Shown: positions 25,211 through 33,193, counted from the stretch's first letter. The stretch is 36,572 nt of DNA from Acidobacteriaceae bacterium (GCA_025355505.1 JANXZM010000002.1:1-36572), one strand, 5' to 3'. The notes: generated by a model from the sequence alone, not told the origin. Numbers and translations: made by a program.

Positions 25211-25810
25211 TCACACGCCGTTGGTGCGCTGGCGGATCAGCGACAGGAATTCGGTACGGGTTTCCTCTTGATTGCGGAAGCTGCCGAGCATTGACGAAGT
25301 TACCGCCGAAGAATGCTGTTTCTCGACGCCACGCATCATCATGCAGAGATGGCGGGCCTCGATGACAACGCCGACGCCCTGCGGTTCGATGGTGTGCTGG
25401 ATGGCCTCGGCAATCTGGGTGGTGAGGCGCTCCTGGATTTGCAAGCGGCGCGAAAAGGCTTCGATGAGGCGCGGTATTTTGCTTAGGCCGATCACTTTTC
25501 CGTTTGGGATATAGGCGACGTGCACCTTGCCAAAAAACGGTAAGAGGTGGTGCTCGCACAGGCTGAACATTTCGATGTCTTTCACGATCACCATGGCGTC
25601 GTAGCTGACCGTGAACAGCGCCTTGCGCAAAAGCGCTTCGGGATCGTCCTTGTAGCCATTGACAAGGAATTGCATGGCTTTTTGCACGCGCGCGGGAGTG
25701 CGCAAAAGGCCTTCGCGATCGGGATCTTCGCCGAGGCGGACAATCATTTCGCGCACCAGTTCTTCGTAGGTGGCGCTGGTCAGGGCATTCGATTCAGTGG
25801 TCGATTTCAT
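25211..25810 (-). CDS. folE: GTP cyclohydrolase I
   Basis: FolE converts GTP to 7,8-dihydroneopterin triphosphate, the first step to folate, tetrahydropterins and queuosine. From the ATG at 25810 the protein has 199 residues. The zinc ligands are C85, H88 ([10 protein letters not shown]) and C156 (HLCMMMRGV), and [15 protein letters not shown] and SSMLGSFR are family signatures. An upstream TTG at 25858 would add 16 residues and overlap the PTPS stop, so the ATG is preferred. It follows the second PTPS gene by 22 bases and clearly belongs to the same operon. Its product is the direct substrate of the two upstream enzymes. Confidence 0.97.
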   Translation of the reverse strand: MKSTTESNALTSATYEELVREMIVRLGEDPDREGLLRTPARVQKAMQFLVNGYKDDPEALLRKALFTVSYDAMVIVKDIEMFSLCEHHLLPFFGKVHVAYIPNGKVIGLSKIPRLIEAFSRRLQIQERLTTQIAEAIQHTIEPQGVGVVIEARHLCMMMRGVEKQHSSAVTSSMLGSFRNQEETRTEFLSLIRQRTNGV

Positions 25811-25832
25811 AGGTTTTCCGCGGTGCGAACCA

Positions 25833-26246
25833 CTAACGACCTTCTCCCGTGTATTCAAACGAATTCATCATCGTTTCTTCAATCCGTATCTTTTCTAGAT
25901 GCGCCTTGTGGAAGCCGCGCTTCACAATTTCGTAGATGGCGATGGACAGGTTCTCCGTGGTTGGAACCTCCCGCGCGAATTCTGAAAGCAGGTTGAGATT
26001 CTGGTGGTCGTAGCGTTGGAGGATGTGGGTGTGGACGAAGCCATCCAGATCGACCAGATTGCAGACCATGCCGGTGTGGTTGTGGACCGGTCCACTGACG
26101 GTGACTTCGACCATGTAGTTGTGGCCATGTCCGTAGGGATTGTTGCATTTGCCATAGGTCGCGCGGTTTTCTTCCGCCGACATCCGGTCGCTATGCAAGC
26201 GGTGCGACGCCGAAAACATGTAGCGACGCGTCAGATGCGCCTTCAT
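25833..26246 (-). CDS. 6-pyruvoyl-tetrahydropterin synthase / QueD family, paralogue 2
   Basis: This 137-residue T-fold enzyme uses dihydroneopterin triphosphate. The zinc histidines are H15, H40 and H42, the catalytic cysteine is C34 in [13 protein letters not shown], the Asp-His pair is D80-H81 (YDHQNLN), and the pterin-anchoring glutamate is E124. TTEN at 97-100 is conserved. The CNNPxGHGHNY form is like animal PTPS rather than the shorter QueD pattern. Its ATG overlaps the stop of the first PTPS gene (ATGA), and folE follows. It differs from its neighbour across the whole length (roughly half identical), so this is an old duplication with a possible split in function between tetrahydropterin and queuosine precursor synthesis. 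Confidence 0.93.
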   Translation of the reverse strand: MKAHLTRRYMFSASHRLHSDRMSAEENRATYGKCNNPYGHGHNYMVEVTVSGPVHNHTGMVCNLVDLDGFVHTHILQRYDHQNLNLLSEFAREVPTTENLSIAIYEIVKRGFHKAHLEKIRIEETMMNSFEYTGEGR

Positions 26247-26653
26247 GCTTCCCCGTAAAAATCGACGAACAGGTCCGGTGTTTCGTAAACGCGCACCCGA
26301 TGCAACAGCGCCGCATTGAGTTTGGGAGCGAGGCGCTGCCAGATGGCGATGGCGAGGTTCTCGGTCGTCGGAATCATGGCAAAGAACTCGGGCACTTCCT
26401 TGTTGAGGAAGCGATGGTCGAGCGCATCGAGCACTTCCCTGCTCATGACGTCTTTCAATTGCTTCAGGTCGACGACAAATCCCGACTTGGGATCGACCGC
26501 GCCTTTCACCGTGACTTCCAGAGTGTAGTTATGTCCGTGCCCATTGGGGTTATTGCACCTGCCGAAAACGCGCTGGTTCTCTTCCGGAGTAAATTCCGGA
26601 TTGTGATAGAAGTGGGATGCGGAGAATTCCGCTTTGCGTGTCAAGTAAATCAT
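26243..26653 (-). CDS. 6-pyruvoyl-tetrahydropterin synthase / QueD family, paralogue 1
   Basis: This 136-residue enzyme has zinc ligands H14, H39 and H41, catalytic C33 in GRCNNPNGHGHNY, the pair D79-H80 (LDHRFLN) and E124 in RVYETPD. The ending VYET...DFYGE is strikingly like animal PTPS. It is the first gene of the pterin set, with GAGG eight bases before the ATG and a TATACT hexamer on the minus strand (26673-26678) as a possible -10. Its stop overlaps the next PTPS start by four bases. In animals PTPS makes 6-pyruvoyl-tetrahydropterin; bacterial QueD makes 6-carboxy-tetrahydropterin for queuosine. Which reaction applies cannot be decided by eye; no queC or queE is in the window. Confidence 0.93.
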   Translation of the reverse strand: MIYLTRKAEFSASHFYHNPEFTPEENQRVFGRCNNPNGHGHNYTLEVTVKGAVDPKSGFVVDLKQLKDVMSREVLDALDHRFLNKEVPEFFAMIPTTENLAIAIWQRLAPKLNAALLHRVRVYETPDLFVDFYGEA

Positions 26654-26718
26654 CGCTCGCCTCGATACATTCAGTATATGGGTCGTGACCTGAAATCTTG
26701 GGCGTATCCGGCAGTTGA

Positions 26719-27828
26719 CTAGCGGCGCGCCTGGCCGGGCGGGGACGCCCGGCGCTCCACCGCCAGAAAATCCTGGAGTTCGCGCAGAAACATTTTTCCC
26801 ACAACCGGAGCGTCAAAGCGGCGAACAAACTCGCGGCCGGCGTTGCCGAGCGACTCGCGCAACAGCGGCTCCCGATAAAGTTGTTCGATAGCGCGGGCCA
26901 GTTCCAGGTGGTTGTCCGGCTCCGCCAGCAAACCGTGTCTGACCACCTCGGGTGCTGCCCCTGCGCGCGCGGCCACGATGGGCTTGCGGTTTGCCATGGC
27001 TTCCAGAAACACGATACCGAATCCTTCCTGAACGCTTGGCAGGCAGAAGATGTGGCATTGGCTGTACTCGCGAGCCAGTTCCACGGCAGAGATGTTGCGG
27101 CGCCAGACCACGACGCCGTCCAAATTGTATTCCCGGGAGATCGCGCGCAGATGGGCTTCGTCCGGCCCTCCGCCCACGATGCGCAGTTCGAGGCCGGGAA
27201 TCCGCGAGCGCAAGCGATCGGCGGCAGCGAGCAGAACCGGCAGTCTTTTTCTGGGGTAGAAGCGGCAAACGGAGAGCACGATAAACTTGTCCAGTGGGGG
27301 AGGCGCGCTGTTTTGGGCTAAGTTCTCCCAGGCCGCCAAATCAATCAGTTCCGGGACAATTCGCGGGGGCTGGGAAACACCGTAAAGTTGGCGAATTTTC
27401 CCGGCGGCATAGGCGCTCGTGGTGATCACGAAGTCGGCGCGTCGAACATGCTCGGCTTCGCAGGCTGCTTGCAGGCGCAAGGTCATTTTGGTGAGGCCCG
27501 ACTCAAAACGCATCTCGTCGGCGATCACTCCTTTAATCGCGGCGACATGAGTATGCGGGGCGGCCCCGGCGCTGGTGTGGCCGGCGATAGTGTAGCCGTC
27601 CATGTCAAAGCCCACGGTCACGTCGTAGTGGTTCCGGCGGCGGAATCTCAACCATTGATTGAACAGCAGGCGCTGCACCGTCAATATGGGAAACTCAAGA
27701 CGGGGCGCGACAATGTCGACCTGCACGCCAAGAGATCGGAGCGACCGCGCCAGGGTTTCGATGCCGACGTACGTTCCACTTCCCTGGAACACATTCATCG
27801 GAGTGGAAGAGATGAAGCGGATGCGCAT
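26719..27828 (-). CDS. Family 4 glycosyltransferase
   Basis: This 369-residue GT-B enzyme transfers a sugar from a nucleotide donor with retention. The donor site shows SVCRFYPRKR (186-195), the GGGPDE turn (219-224) and the EX7E motif E268-E276 in QEGFGIVFLEAMA. The N-terminal half has the acceptor-domain pattern SSTPMNVFQGSGTYVGIETLA. The last 13 residues (VERRASPPGQARR) and the stop are encoded by a palindromic repeat element inserted at the 3' end, so the original C-terminus has been replaced. No other envelope or polysaccharide genes are nearby, so acceptor and pathway are unknown. The ATG at 27828 lacks a clear Shine-Dalgarno. It is divergent from the TlpA-like gene. Confidence 0.92.
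   Translation of the reverse strand: MRIRFISSTPMNVFQGSGTYVGIETLARSLRSLGVQVDIVAPRLEFPILTVQRLLFNQWLRFRRRNHYDVTVGFDMDGYTIAGHTSAGAAPHTHVAAIKGVIADEMRFESGLTKMTLRLQAACEAEHVRRADFVITTSAYAAGKIRQLYGVSQPPRIVPELIDLAAWENLAQNSAPPPLDKFIVLSVCRFYPRKRLPVLLAAADRLRSRIPGLELRIVGGGPDEAHLRAISREYNLDGVVVWRRNISAVELAREYSQCHIFCLPSVQEGFGIVFLEAMANRKPIVAARAGAAPEVVRHGLLAEPDNHLELARAIEQLYREPLLRESLGNAGREFVRRFDAPVVGKMFLRELQDFLAVERRASPPGQARR
26727..26760 (+). repeat. Nested inverted-repeat element, copy 3 (partial)
   Basis: The core hairpin CCGGGCGGGGACGCCCGG is at 26735-26752, followed by CGCTCCAC. The left outer arm is missing. Read on the minus strand it codes for the C-terminus of the glycosyltransferase. Confidence 0.8.
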
Positions 27829-27948
27829 AGATACAGTTGTCAGTTCTCAGTTGGCAGTAAAATCTCACCTTGTCGATTGCGGGCCGCCGGATGTTGGCGG
27901 ATATCTGGGGGAGCAAAAAACATCACGAATTTCCGTTATTATAGCGCT

Positions 27949-28434
27949 GTGAAGCGAACTACCCTTGTCATTGGATTGGTGGCTGCTCTGATCGGATGCT
28001 ACAGCGGGAGCCATCCCGCGCGCATCGGTTCGAACGCCCCAGACTTCACCGTGCAGGATTCCGACCACAAGATCACGCTCAGCCAGTTTCGCGGGCAGGT
28101 GGTGGTGCTGAATTTCTGGGCGACGTGGTGTCCGCCGTGTATCGAAGAAACTCCCTCTTTGGTTCGGATGCAGTCGCGTCTCAAAGATAAAGGCGTGGTG
28201 GTGCTTGCCGTGAGTATTGACGCGGATGATGAGGCGTACCACAAGTTTCTCAAGGAATACAACGTCAACCTGGTGACCGTGCGCGATGAAGCCAAGAAGG
28301 CGAGTTCGCTCTACGGCACGGTTGGCTGGCCGGAAAGCTTTGTCATCGATCGCAACGGAGTGGTCCGCCGCAAGTTTATCGGAGCGGTGGATTGGACCAG
28401 CCCGGAAGTTACGGATTACCTGAGCAAGCTGTAG
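27949..28434 (+). CDS. TlpA/ResA-like thioredoxin lipoprotein
   Basis: This 161-residue extracytoplasmic thioredoxin has a lipoprotein signal: VKRTTLVIGLVAALIG then C17 in the lipobox LIGC. The AhpC/TSA-like redoxin domain carries FWATWCPPC with C61 and C64, and the cis-proline in GWPESFVID. Such proteins reduce disulfides, often in cytochrome c maturation or copper handling. The GTG start is chosen because the longer open frame from 27388 is antisense to the glycosyltransferase. A TATTAT hexamer at 27937-27942 would put the transcription start at or next to the GTG, so the message may be leaderless. It converges on the copper ATPase gene across a long inverted repeat, and a copper link is possible but only suggested by location. 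Confidence 0.9.
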   Translation: MKRTTLVIGLVAALIGCYSGSHPARIGSNAPDFTVQDSDHKITLSQFRGQVVVLNFWATWCPPCIEETPSLVRMQSRLKDKGVVVLAVSIDADDEAYHKFLKEYNVNLVTVRDEAKKASSLYGTVGWPESFVIDRNGVVRRKFIGAVDWTSPEVTDYLSKL

Positions 28435-28455
28435 TTTTTCTTCCCATATTCCCTA

Positions 28456-28533
28456 AATTGTCACCCGAGCAAAGCGAGGGATCTACAGTTCGCCGCAAAA
28501 TGCAGATCCCTCGCTTCGCTCGGGATGACAAAT
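28456..28533. terminator. Long inverted repeat, likely bidirectional terminator
   Basis: The left arm (about 28456-28485, AATTGTCA then CCCGAGCAAAGCGAGGGATCT) and the right arm (28502-28533, AGATCCCTCGCTTCGCTCGGG then ATGACAAATT) pair over roughly 25 positions with few mismatches. It lies between the convergent thioredoxin and ATPase genes. The arm sequence resembles a repeat I associate with acidobacterial and other genomes; that is memory, not a search. The arm ends give A/T-rich flanks as expected for a terminator in both directions. Confidence 0.7.
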
Positions 28534-28544
28534 TCTAGTGAGAC

Positions 28545-31103
28545 CTACAGCTTCACGTTGCGCAATCGCAGCGAGTTTGTAATTACCGAGACAGAACTAA
28601 AGCTCATCGCGGCGGCGGCTAGAATGGGGCTGAGGAGCAATCCGAATACTGGATACAGTACGCCGGCGGCAATCGGCACTCCAATCGAGTTGTAGAGAAA
28701 CGCGAAGAACAGGTTCTGGCGGATGTTGCGCATGGTCGCCTGGCTCAGCTTGCGGGCGCGGAGAATTCCTTCAAAATCTCCTTTAAGGAGCGTGATGCCG
28801 CCACTTTCCATGGCGATGTCGGTGCCCGTGCCCATGGCAATTCCGACTTGCGCTTGCGCCAGTGCGGGCGCGTCGTTGATGCCGTCGCCTGCCATGGCAA
28901 CGATACGGCCTTGGCTCTGGAGACTCCTGACGATTTCGGCTTTTTGGGCCGGCAGAACTTCGGCTTTGAAGTCCTCGATTTGAAGTTTGCGCGCAATCTC
29001 CTGGGCGGTAGCCAGGTTGTCGCCGGTGAGCATGACCAGGCGGATTCCCAGGGCTTTGAGTTCGCGCAGTGCGTTTGGAGTGGACGGTTTCAGCGGGTCG
29101 GCTACTGCGATGTTCCCGGCGTACTTGCCATCGACTGCGACGTAGATAGCAGTGGACCCGGGATCCCCAACAGCGAAGACGCCGGTCTTGCTGGTGAAAG
29201 CTCCGACCGCCAGCATCAGAGCCCAGTTCCCTATCGCGATACTCTTTCCTTCCACGGTGCCGCGTACACCTTGGCCTGGAGTGGATTGAAAATTGGCGGG
29301 CTCGCTTAAACTTAGCTTTAGTTCATTCGCCTTCAAGACAATGGCGGCACCCAGCGGATGCTCGCTGGCTCGCTCGATACTGGCGGCCAGCCGGAGAAGC
29401 TCATCTGTTGAAATGGTTGGGGGATTCCCCGCGGGCGAGAGCGCGACGACCCTGGGCTTCCCCTCGGTCAGCGTGCCAGTCTTATCGAACACGATGGTAT
29501 CAACTTTTTCCAGGGTCTCCAACGCCTCGGCATTCTTGATGAGCACGCCCGCATGGGCGCCGCGACCGGTGCCGACCATGATCGCCATCGGAGTCGCCAG
29601 GCCCAGGGCGCACGGACACGCGATGATCAGCACGGCCACGGCGTTCACGATGGCATGCGCGAAACGCGGCTCCGGCCCGAAGCTTACCCATGCGAGGAAG
29701 GTCACAACCGCTATCGCAATCACCGCTGGCACAAACCAGCGGGCAACTTTATCCGCCAGCCGTTGGATTGGGGCGCGCGTGCGCTGCGCCTGAGTGACCA
29801 TCTGCACGATCTGCGCCAGCATGGTCTCGCTGCCGACGCGCTCGGCGCGCATTACCAGAGACCCGTTGCCGTTCACGGTTGCGCCGATGACGCGCGATGC
29901 CGATGTCTTCTGGACGGGAACGGATTCGCCCGTGATCATGGACTCGTCCACTACGCTCGACCCATCGAGGACCACGCCATCGACGGGAATTTTTTCTCCG
30001 GGACGGACGCGCAGGCGATCTCCGGGCTTCACCGCTTGGAGCGAAATATCCCGCTCCGAGCCGTCCAGGTTCATCAGGCGCGCCAACTTAGGGCTTAGAT
30101 CGAGCAGCGCCCGGATCGCGCTTGACGTCTGGCTGCGTGCGCGCAACTCCAGCACCTGTCCCAGCAAGACGAGCGTGACAATCGCCGCTGCCGCTTCAAA
30201 GTAAACATCCGGATGATCGCCCATGCTGCGGAACGATGCCGGAAAGATTTGGGGGAATAGTGTTGCTACCACGCTGTAGAGGTACGCCACACCCGTGCCC
30301 ATGGCGATCAGCGTGAACATGTTGGTGCTGCGATTTACCACCGACGCCCATCCCCGCTGGAAGAACGGCCAGCCACACCAGAGCACGGCGGGAGTGGCGA
30401 GCAGCAGATCCAGCCATGGCAGCCATTCCGCTTTGTAGAGTGGCAGCCGGCTCACGGACGCTTCGCCCATGAACGCGTGGGGCCACAACATACTGCCCAT
30501 CGCAATCGCCAGCAATGGCGCGGTCAGCGCCAGGCTGATCCAGAACCGGCGTGTCATGTCGCGCAGTTCGGGATTGTCTTGATCGACGGTCACGGTGCGA
30601 GGCTCAAGCGCCATGCCGCAAATCGGACAACTCCCCGGCGCCGCTCGCACGATTTCTGGATGCATCGGGCAGGTGTACTCCGTCCTGCTCGCGGGGACCG
30701 TCGGCGACTCGGGATCGAGCGCCATCCCACACTTCGGACAGGGGCCCGGCCCGGCCTGCCGCACCTCCGGGCACATGGGGCAAAGGTAGGCCGCTGTGGG
30801 TGTTTCGGAGCGGCTCGCCGAGACCGAGACTGCCGGGGTTGGCATGGTCAGCTTGGGCATGGCTAGGGGCGGAGAGGACAGAGAGACCAGTCCCGATCCC
30901 ATCGGCCTGGGCGGAGAGGACAGAATCTTCTGGGGATTTGCCTGGAACTTCGCGAGGCAACCGGCACTGCAGAAGAAATACTGTTTTCCGTTGTGCAGCG
31001 TCTTGAAGCGAGCGGATGCGGGATTCACAGCCATCCCGCAGACGGGGTCTTTTTCTTGTTCTTGCGGCTTGGCGGAGGACGATGCGGAGTCGAGAGGGTC
31101 CAT
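28545..31103 (-). CDS. copA: Copper/silver-translocating P1B-type ATPase
   Basis: This 852-residue pump exports monovalent copper or silver using ATP. In order: a YHS domain (about 19-59, DPVCGMAV and FFCSAGC), a Pro/Ser linker, two heavy-metal-binding (HMBD) modules, YLCPMCPE...PCPKCGMAL (107-131) and YTCPMHPE...SCPICGMAL (144-168), then eight membrane segments. The transport site is CPC (C496-P497-C498), the actuator TGES at 391-394, the phosphorylated aspartate D540 in [11 protein letters not shown], the nucleotide-site H582-P583 and GDGINDAP at 739-746. The membrane-end [15 protein letters not shown] is typical of CopA/SilP. No HMA domain is fused; a small HMA-fold protein is encoded divergently 92 bases away. 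HMBD 1 has Cys in place of His in CPMHPE. Confidence 0.96.
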   Translation of the reverse strand: MDPLDSASSSAKPQEQEKDPVCGMAVNPASARFKTLHNGKQYFFCSAGCLAKFQANPQKILSSPPRPMGSGLVSLSSPPLAMPKLTMPTPAVSVSASRSETPTAAYLCPMCPEVRQAGPGPCPKCGMALDPESPTVPASRTEYTCPMHPEIVRAAPGSCPICGMALEPRTVTVDQDNPELRDMTRRFWISLALTAPLLAIAMGSMLWPHAFMGEASVSRLPLYKAEWLPWLDLLLATPAVLWCGWPFFQRGWASVVNRSTNMFTLIAMGTGVAYLYSVVATLFPQIFPASFRSMGDHPDVYFEAAAAIVTLVLLGQVLELRARSQTSSAIRALLDLSPKLARLMNLDGSERDISLQAVKPGDRLRVRPGEKIPVDGVVLDGSSVVDESMITGESVPVQKTSASRVIGATVNGNGSLVMRAERVGSETMLAQIVQMVTQAQRTRAPIQRLADKVARWFVPAVIAIAVVTFLAWVSFGPEPRFAHAIVNAVAVLIIACPCALGLATPMAIMVGTGRGAHAGVLIKNAEALETLEKVDTIVFDKTGTLTEGKPRVVALSPAGNPPTISTDELLRLAASIERASEHPLGAAIVLKANELKLSLSEPANFQSTPGQGVRGTVEGKSIAIGNWALMLAVGAFTSKTGVFAVGDPGSTAIYVAVDGKYAGNIAVADPLKPSTPNALRELKALGIRLVMLTGDNLATAQEIARKLQIEDFKAEVLPAQKAEIVRSLQSQGRIVAMAGDGINDAPALAQAQVGIAMGTGTDIAMESGGITLLKGDFEGILRARKLSQATMRNIRQNLFFAFLYNSIGVPIAAGVLYPVFGLLLSPILAAAAMSFSSVSVITNSLRLRNVKL

Positions 31104-31150
31104 AGTTTTAGCTGCCAGATCGCGCTTGGCGGAATCCAGCCCTTATTAGA

Positions 31151-31163
31151 TACTCAAAGAGTA
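31151..31163. promoter_or_regulatory. Perfect palindrome between copA and the HMA gene, possible operator
   Basis: TACTC-AAA-GAGTA is a perfect 5-bp inverted repeat in the 92-base divergent spacer. Copper exporters are often controlled by CsoR or CueR binding such dyads. No regulator gene is in the window, and the match to a known operator was not tested. Confidence 0.4.
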
Positions 31164-31195
31164 ATCCTCGAACCTTGTTATCTGGGAGAAAAGAA

Positions 31196-31423
31196 ATGAC
31201 GTACCTCGAAGTCGCCTACCGCTACCAGACTGTGCCCGGAGAATCTGAGTTGCGGGCCATTGACAGTGTCCGCGAGGTGTATGGTATTCAGCGCATCCGG
31301 TTCAACGAGAAAGAGCGGACGGTGCGCGTGCTGTTCGACGCCTCGCGATTGAAGGGGGACGCGGTAGCGAAGTTGCTGCGTCAGGCTGGCATCGACGTGC
31401 AGGATCCGCTGGTTCTTGCCTGA
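31196..31423 (+). CDS. Small HMA-fold protein without metal-binding cysteines
   Basis: This 75-residue protein follows the beta-alpha-beta-beta-alpha-beta pattern of heavy-metal-associated domains: YLEVAYRY, a helix SELRAIDSVREV, GIQRIRFNEKERTVRVLFD, a second helix KGDAVAKLLRQAG and IDVQDPL. The position of the GMxCxxC loop reads TVPGESE and the protein has no cysteine, so it cannot bind copper as Atx1 or CopZ does. It could interact with the ATPase as a regulatory or inhibitory partner, or bind something else; this is inference. GGGAG seven bases before the ATG is a strong Shine-Dalgarno. It is divergent from copA across 92 bases that hold a palindrome. Confidence 0.8.
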   Translation: MTYLEVAYRYQTVPGESELRAIDSVREVYGIQRIRFNEKERTVRVLFDASRLKGDAVAKLLRQAGIDVQDPLVLA

Positions 31424-31901
31424 GAGCTTCTGGGGATTGTTTCTGTGGAGAGGTGGGGAGCAAACCGACGGCATTCCGCCCGGTTCCCTGCTGATCCTCA
31501 TTTCAGGGAGGACTCTCGGGGGAGGGCCGGGAAACTGGGCGAAATGCAGCTTGGCAACAAACGGAGTATTGCAAAGGGGCATTCGGAAAGACCTCTGGCC
31601 GAAGTATTCTCCGGAATGCCCCGTTGCGCGCCACTTCGTCTAGCCTAAGTAGGAGCAAGCGGGGTGCCAATCGCTAAGGCATTGCCAGCATTGCATTGGT
31701 AGAACGCTGTGGCGGGTAGGTTTTGCGCTGGGCCGGGAACTTTTACGCTGATCTACAAATCTTCTATTTCTAGTTTGGCAAGGCTGCCGATTTCCATAGT
31801 CAGCGCGGGATTTGGCGTGAATAGGCGCCGAAACTCAGCGATCATCCTGGGCGAAACGATTCCGTTTCCGTTATAATTCAGAGACGCGATTCCGCCACGA
31901 T
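31424..31901. other. Non-coding stretch with a 9-bp inverted repeat
   Basis: No supported gene lies between the HMA-fold gene and tRNA-Arg. GGGGCATTC (31576-31584) and GAATGCCCC (31614-31622) are perfect complements around a 29-base loop. On the minus strand a frame ends at 31753 and reads GIVSPRMIAEFRRLF, which looks partly protein-like but has no start outside the tRNA; it may be a relic. Confidence 0.5.
31872..31877 (+). promoter_or_regulatory. -10 element for tRNA-Arg
   Basis: A perfect TATAAT lies 24 bases before the first base of the tRNA. No good -35 was found at 16-18 bases. Position and perfection make it the likely tRNA promoter. Confidence 0.5.
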
Positions 31902-31978
31902 GCGCCCGTAGCTCAATTGGATAGAGTGCTTGGCTACGAACCAAGAGGTTGGGAGTTCGATTCTCTCCGGGCGCACCA
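31902..31978 (+). tRNA. tRNA-Arg(ACG)
   Basis: The cloverleaf is complete: acceptor GCGCCCG/CGGGCGC, D-arm GCTC/GAGT, anticodon arm CTTGG-CTACGAA-CCAAG giving anticodon ACG, T-arm GGGAG-TTCGATT-CTCTC, discriminator A. CCA is encoded. The A34 is expected to be changed to inosine to read CGU, CGC and CGA. A truncated DinB-like fragment starts 50 bases after it. Confidence 0.97.
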
Positions 31979-32027
31979 TTTATCTTTATCCAACGAACGG
32001 CAAAGCGGTCGACTTTGCTCGCGAAAC

Positions 32028-32303
32028 CTGAAGGTGATCGCCACGCTTAAGGACTCGTTCGCCCATGCTCGCAAGGCGATCACGGCTATGCCCGACGCCG
32101 ACCTCGACAAGAGCCTGGACTGGTTCGGCGGGAAAAATACCGAACGTGGCGTGCTTCTGTTTGTCACCCGCCATGCTGCCGAACACCTGGGCCAGTCGAG
32201 TGCCTATGCGCGTTTCGTGGGAGTGGTTCCACCGTGGACCGAAGACGCCCAGAAGCCGCAGAAACAAAAGCCAGAGGCGGCGCCCAAACCTAAGCAGCAA
32301 TAA
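32028..32303 (+). pseudogene. DinB-family fragment lacking its 5' half
   Basis: The frame reads LKVIATLKDSFAHARKAI, then DLDKSLDWFGGKNTERGVLL and VTRHAAEHLGQSSAYARFVG with VVPPW, the second half of the DinB/DUF664 four-helix bundle. HxxxH (the two metal histidines of helix three) is kept, but the first two helices with the remaining histidine are absent. Upstream in frame is tRNA-Arg, so the open frame from 31917 is an accident. DinB-type proteins act as metal-dependent thiol transferases. The tail is rich in Lys, Pro and Gln. Either a deletion or an insertion event beside the tRNA removed the start. It could still be translated as a remnant but should not be functional. Confidence 0.75.
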
Positions 32304-32345
32304 TCGCGGAACAAAATCCTTTCGTGACTGCCTTTGTCGCTGCAA

Positions 32346-33125
32346 TCAGTCGTGTCGGGCCACGGCGGTCAGCACCGTACTCGTGACCTGCTTGAAGGCA
32401 TCCGAAGCAGGATCGATTAGATCAAAATGGCCGGCATGCGGAATCTCAAGCAACTGGACTGACTCGCCCGCCTTCTTTTTCAGCGCAACATAATCGCGGC
32501 TGAACTGCGGCGGCACCGTGTCATCCTCGCTGCCGTGGAACAGCCACTGCCGGGCTTCCGGAATACTGAGTTCCATGGGATCGGCTTCCCGATAGTGCTC
32601 CGGGACCGTGTCCGGTTTGCCGCCGAGGAACTCAGCGACGGCGTCATTGCTGAGGTGCAGCGCGAAGGCTTTCTTAAGATCGACGACTCCGGCCAGCGAA
32701 ATTGCGCGGTGGAGCGAGGTTTCGTGAGCCGCCAAACACAGGGCAAGCTGGCCGCCCGCCGAATGTCCCATGACCACTAACTTGTCCAGGTCCAGATGGA
32801 ATCGGGAATGTTCTTGCTGAATAAACCGATAGGCCGCTCGGATGTCCTCAAATGTTCCGGGCCATCCGCCGCCGGTATTGCCCACCCGCCGGTATTCGAT
32901 GTTAAAGGTCGCGACGCCCGCCGATCGCAAGGCTTGGCACAGGTGCCCGGCGTGCGCGAGGTCATACTTCGCCCGCCAGTAGCCCCCGTGAATGTTCAAC
33001 AGAACGGAGTGCGGCCGCTTGGTGCGCGGAAGACGCACTTCGAGAAACTGATGAGGATCGGCGCCATACGCTACACGCTCATCGGGCGGCGGTTGCGGCT
33101 GGCTGAGAATGTCTTCGGCGGACAC
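32346..33125 (-). CDS. Alpha/beta hydrolase, kynurenine formamidase/carboxylesterase-like
   Basis: This 259-residue esterase-type enzyme has HGGYW (46-50), the oxyanion motif of kynurenine formamidase and related lipolytic enzymes, the nucleophile S122 in GHSAGG, an acid D201 or D202 in GSEDDTVPP and H233 in HAGHFDLI. No signal peptide is present, so it is cytoplasmic. HGGYW proteins include N-formylkynurenine formamidases, but no other tryptophan catabolism gene is near, so a general esterase is equally possible. The GTG start has GGGAG seven bases upstream. It stands alone between the DinB fragment and a repeat element. Confidence 0.9.
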   Translation of the reverse strand: MSAEDILSQPQPPPDERVAYGADPHQFLEVRLPRTKRPHSVLLNIHGGYWRAKYDLAHAGHLCQALRSAGVATFNIEYRRVGNTGGGWPGTFEDIRAAYRFIQQEHSRFHLDLDKLVVMGHSAGGQLALCLAAHETSLHRAISLAGVVDLKKAFALHLSNDAVAEFLGGKPDTVPEHYREADPMELSIPEARQWLFHGSEDDTVPPQFSRDYVALKKKAGESVQLLEIPHAGHFDLIDPASDAFKQVTSTVLTAVARHD

Positions 33126-33193
33126 GAGGGCGCTCCCGGCAACAATCTATAGCGAAACCAAGTGATTGTCATTACTGTCGATGCGAGCTTACT

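Noticed and set aside
25811-25858. TTG start for folE at 25858
   Set aside because: It would overlap the PTPS gene and add 16 residues outside the family; the ATG at 25810 fits better.
26654-26718. preQ1-type riboswitch before the PTPS genes
   Set aside because: The 65-base spacer shows no recognisable aptamer fold or conserved A-rich tail, only a possible -10.
27388-27948. N-terminal extension of the thioredoxin by 187 residues
   Set aside because: It is antisense to the glycosyltransferase, and the lipoprotein signal must be at the N-terminus.
31753-31944. 63-codon minus-strand ORF overlapping tRNA-Arg
   Set aside because: Its start lies in the tRNA. The rest looks partly protein-like but has no start or ribosome site; at best a relic.
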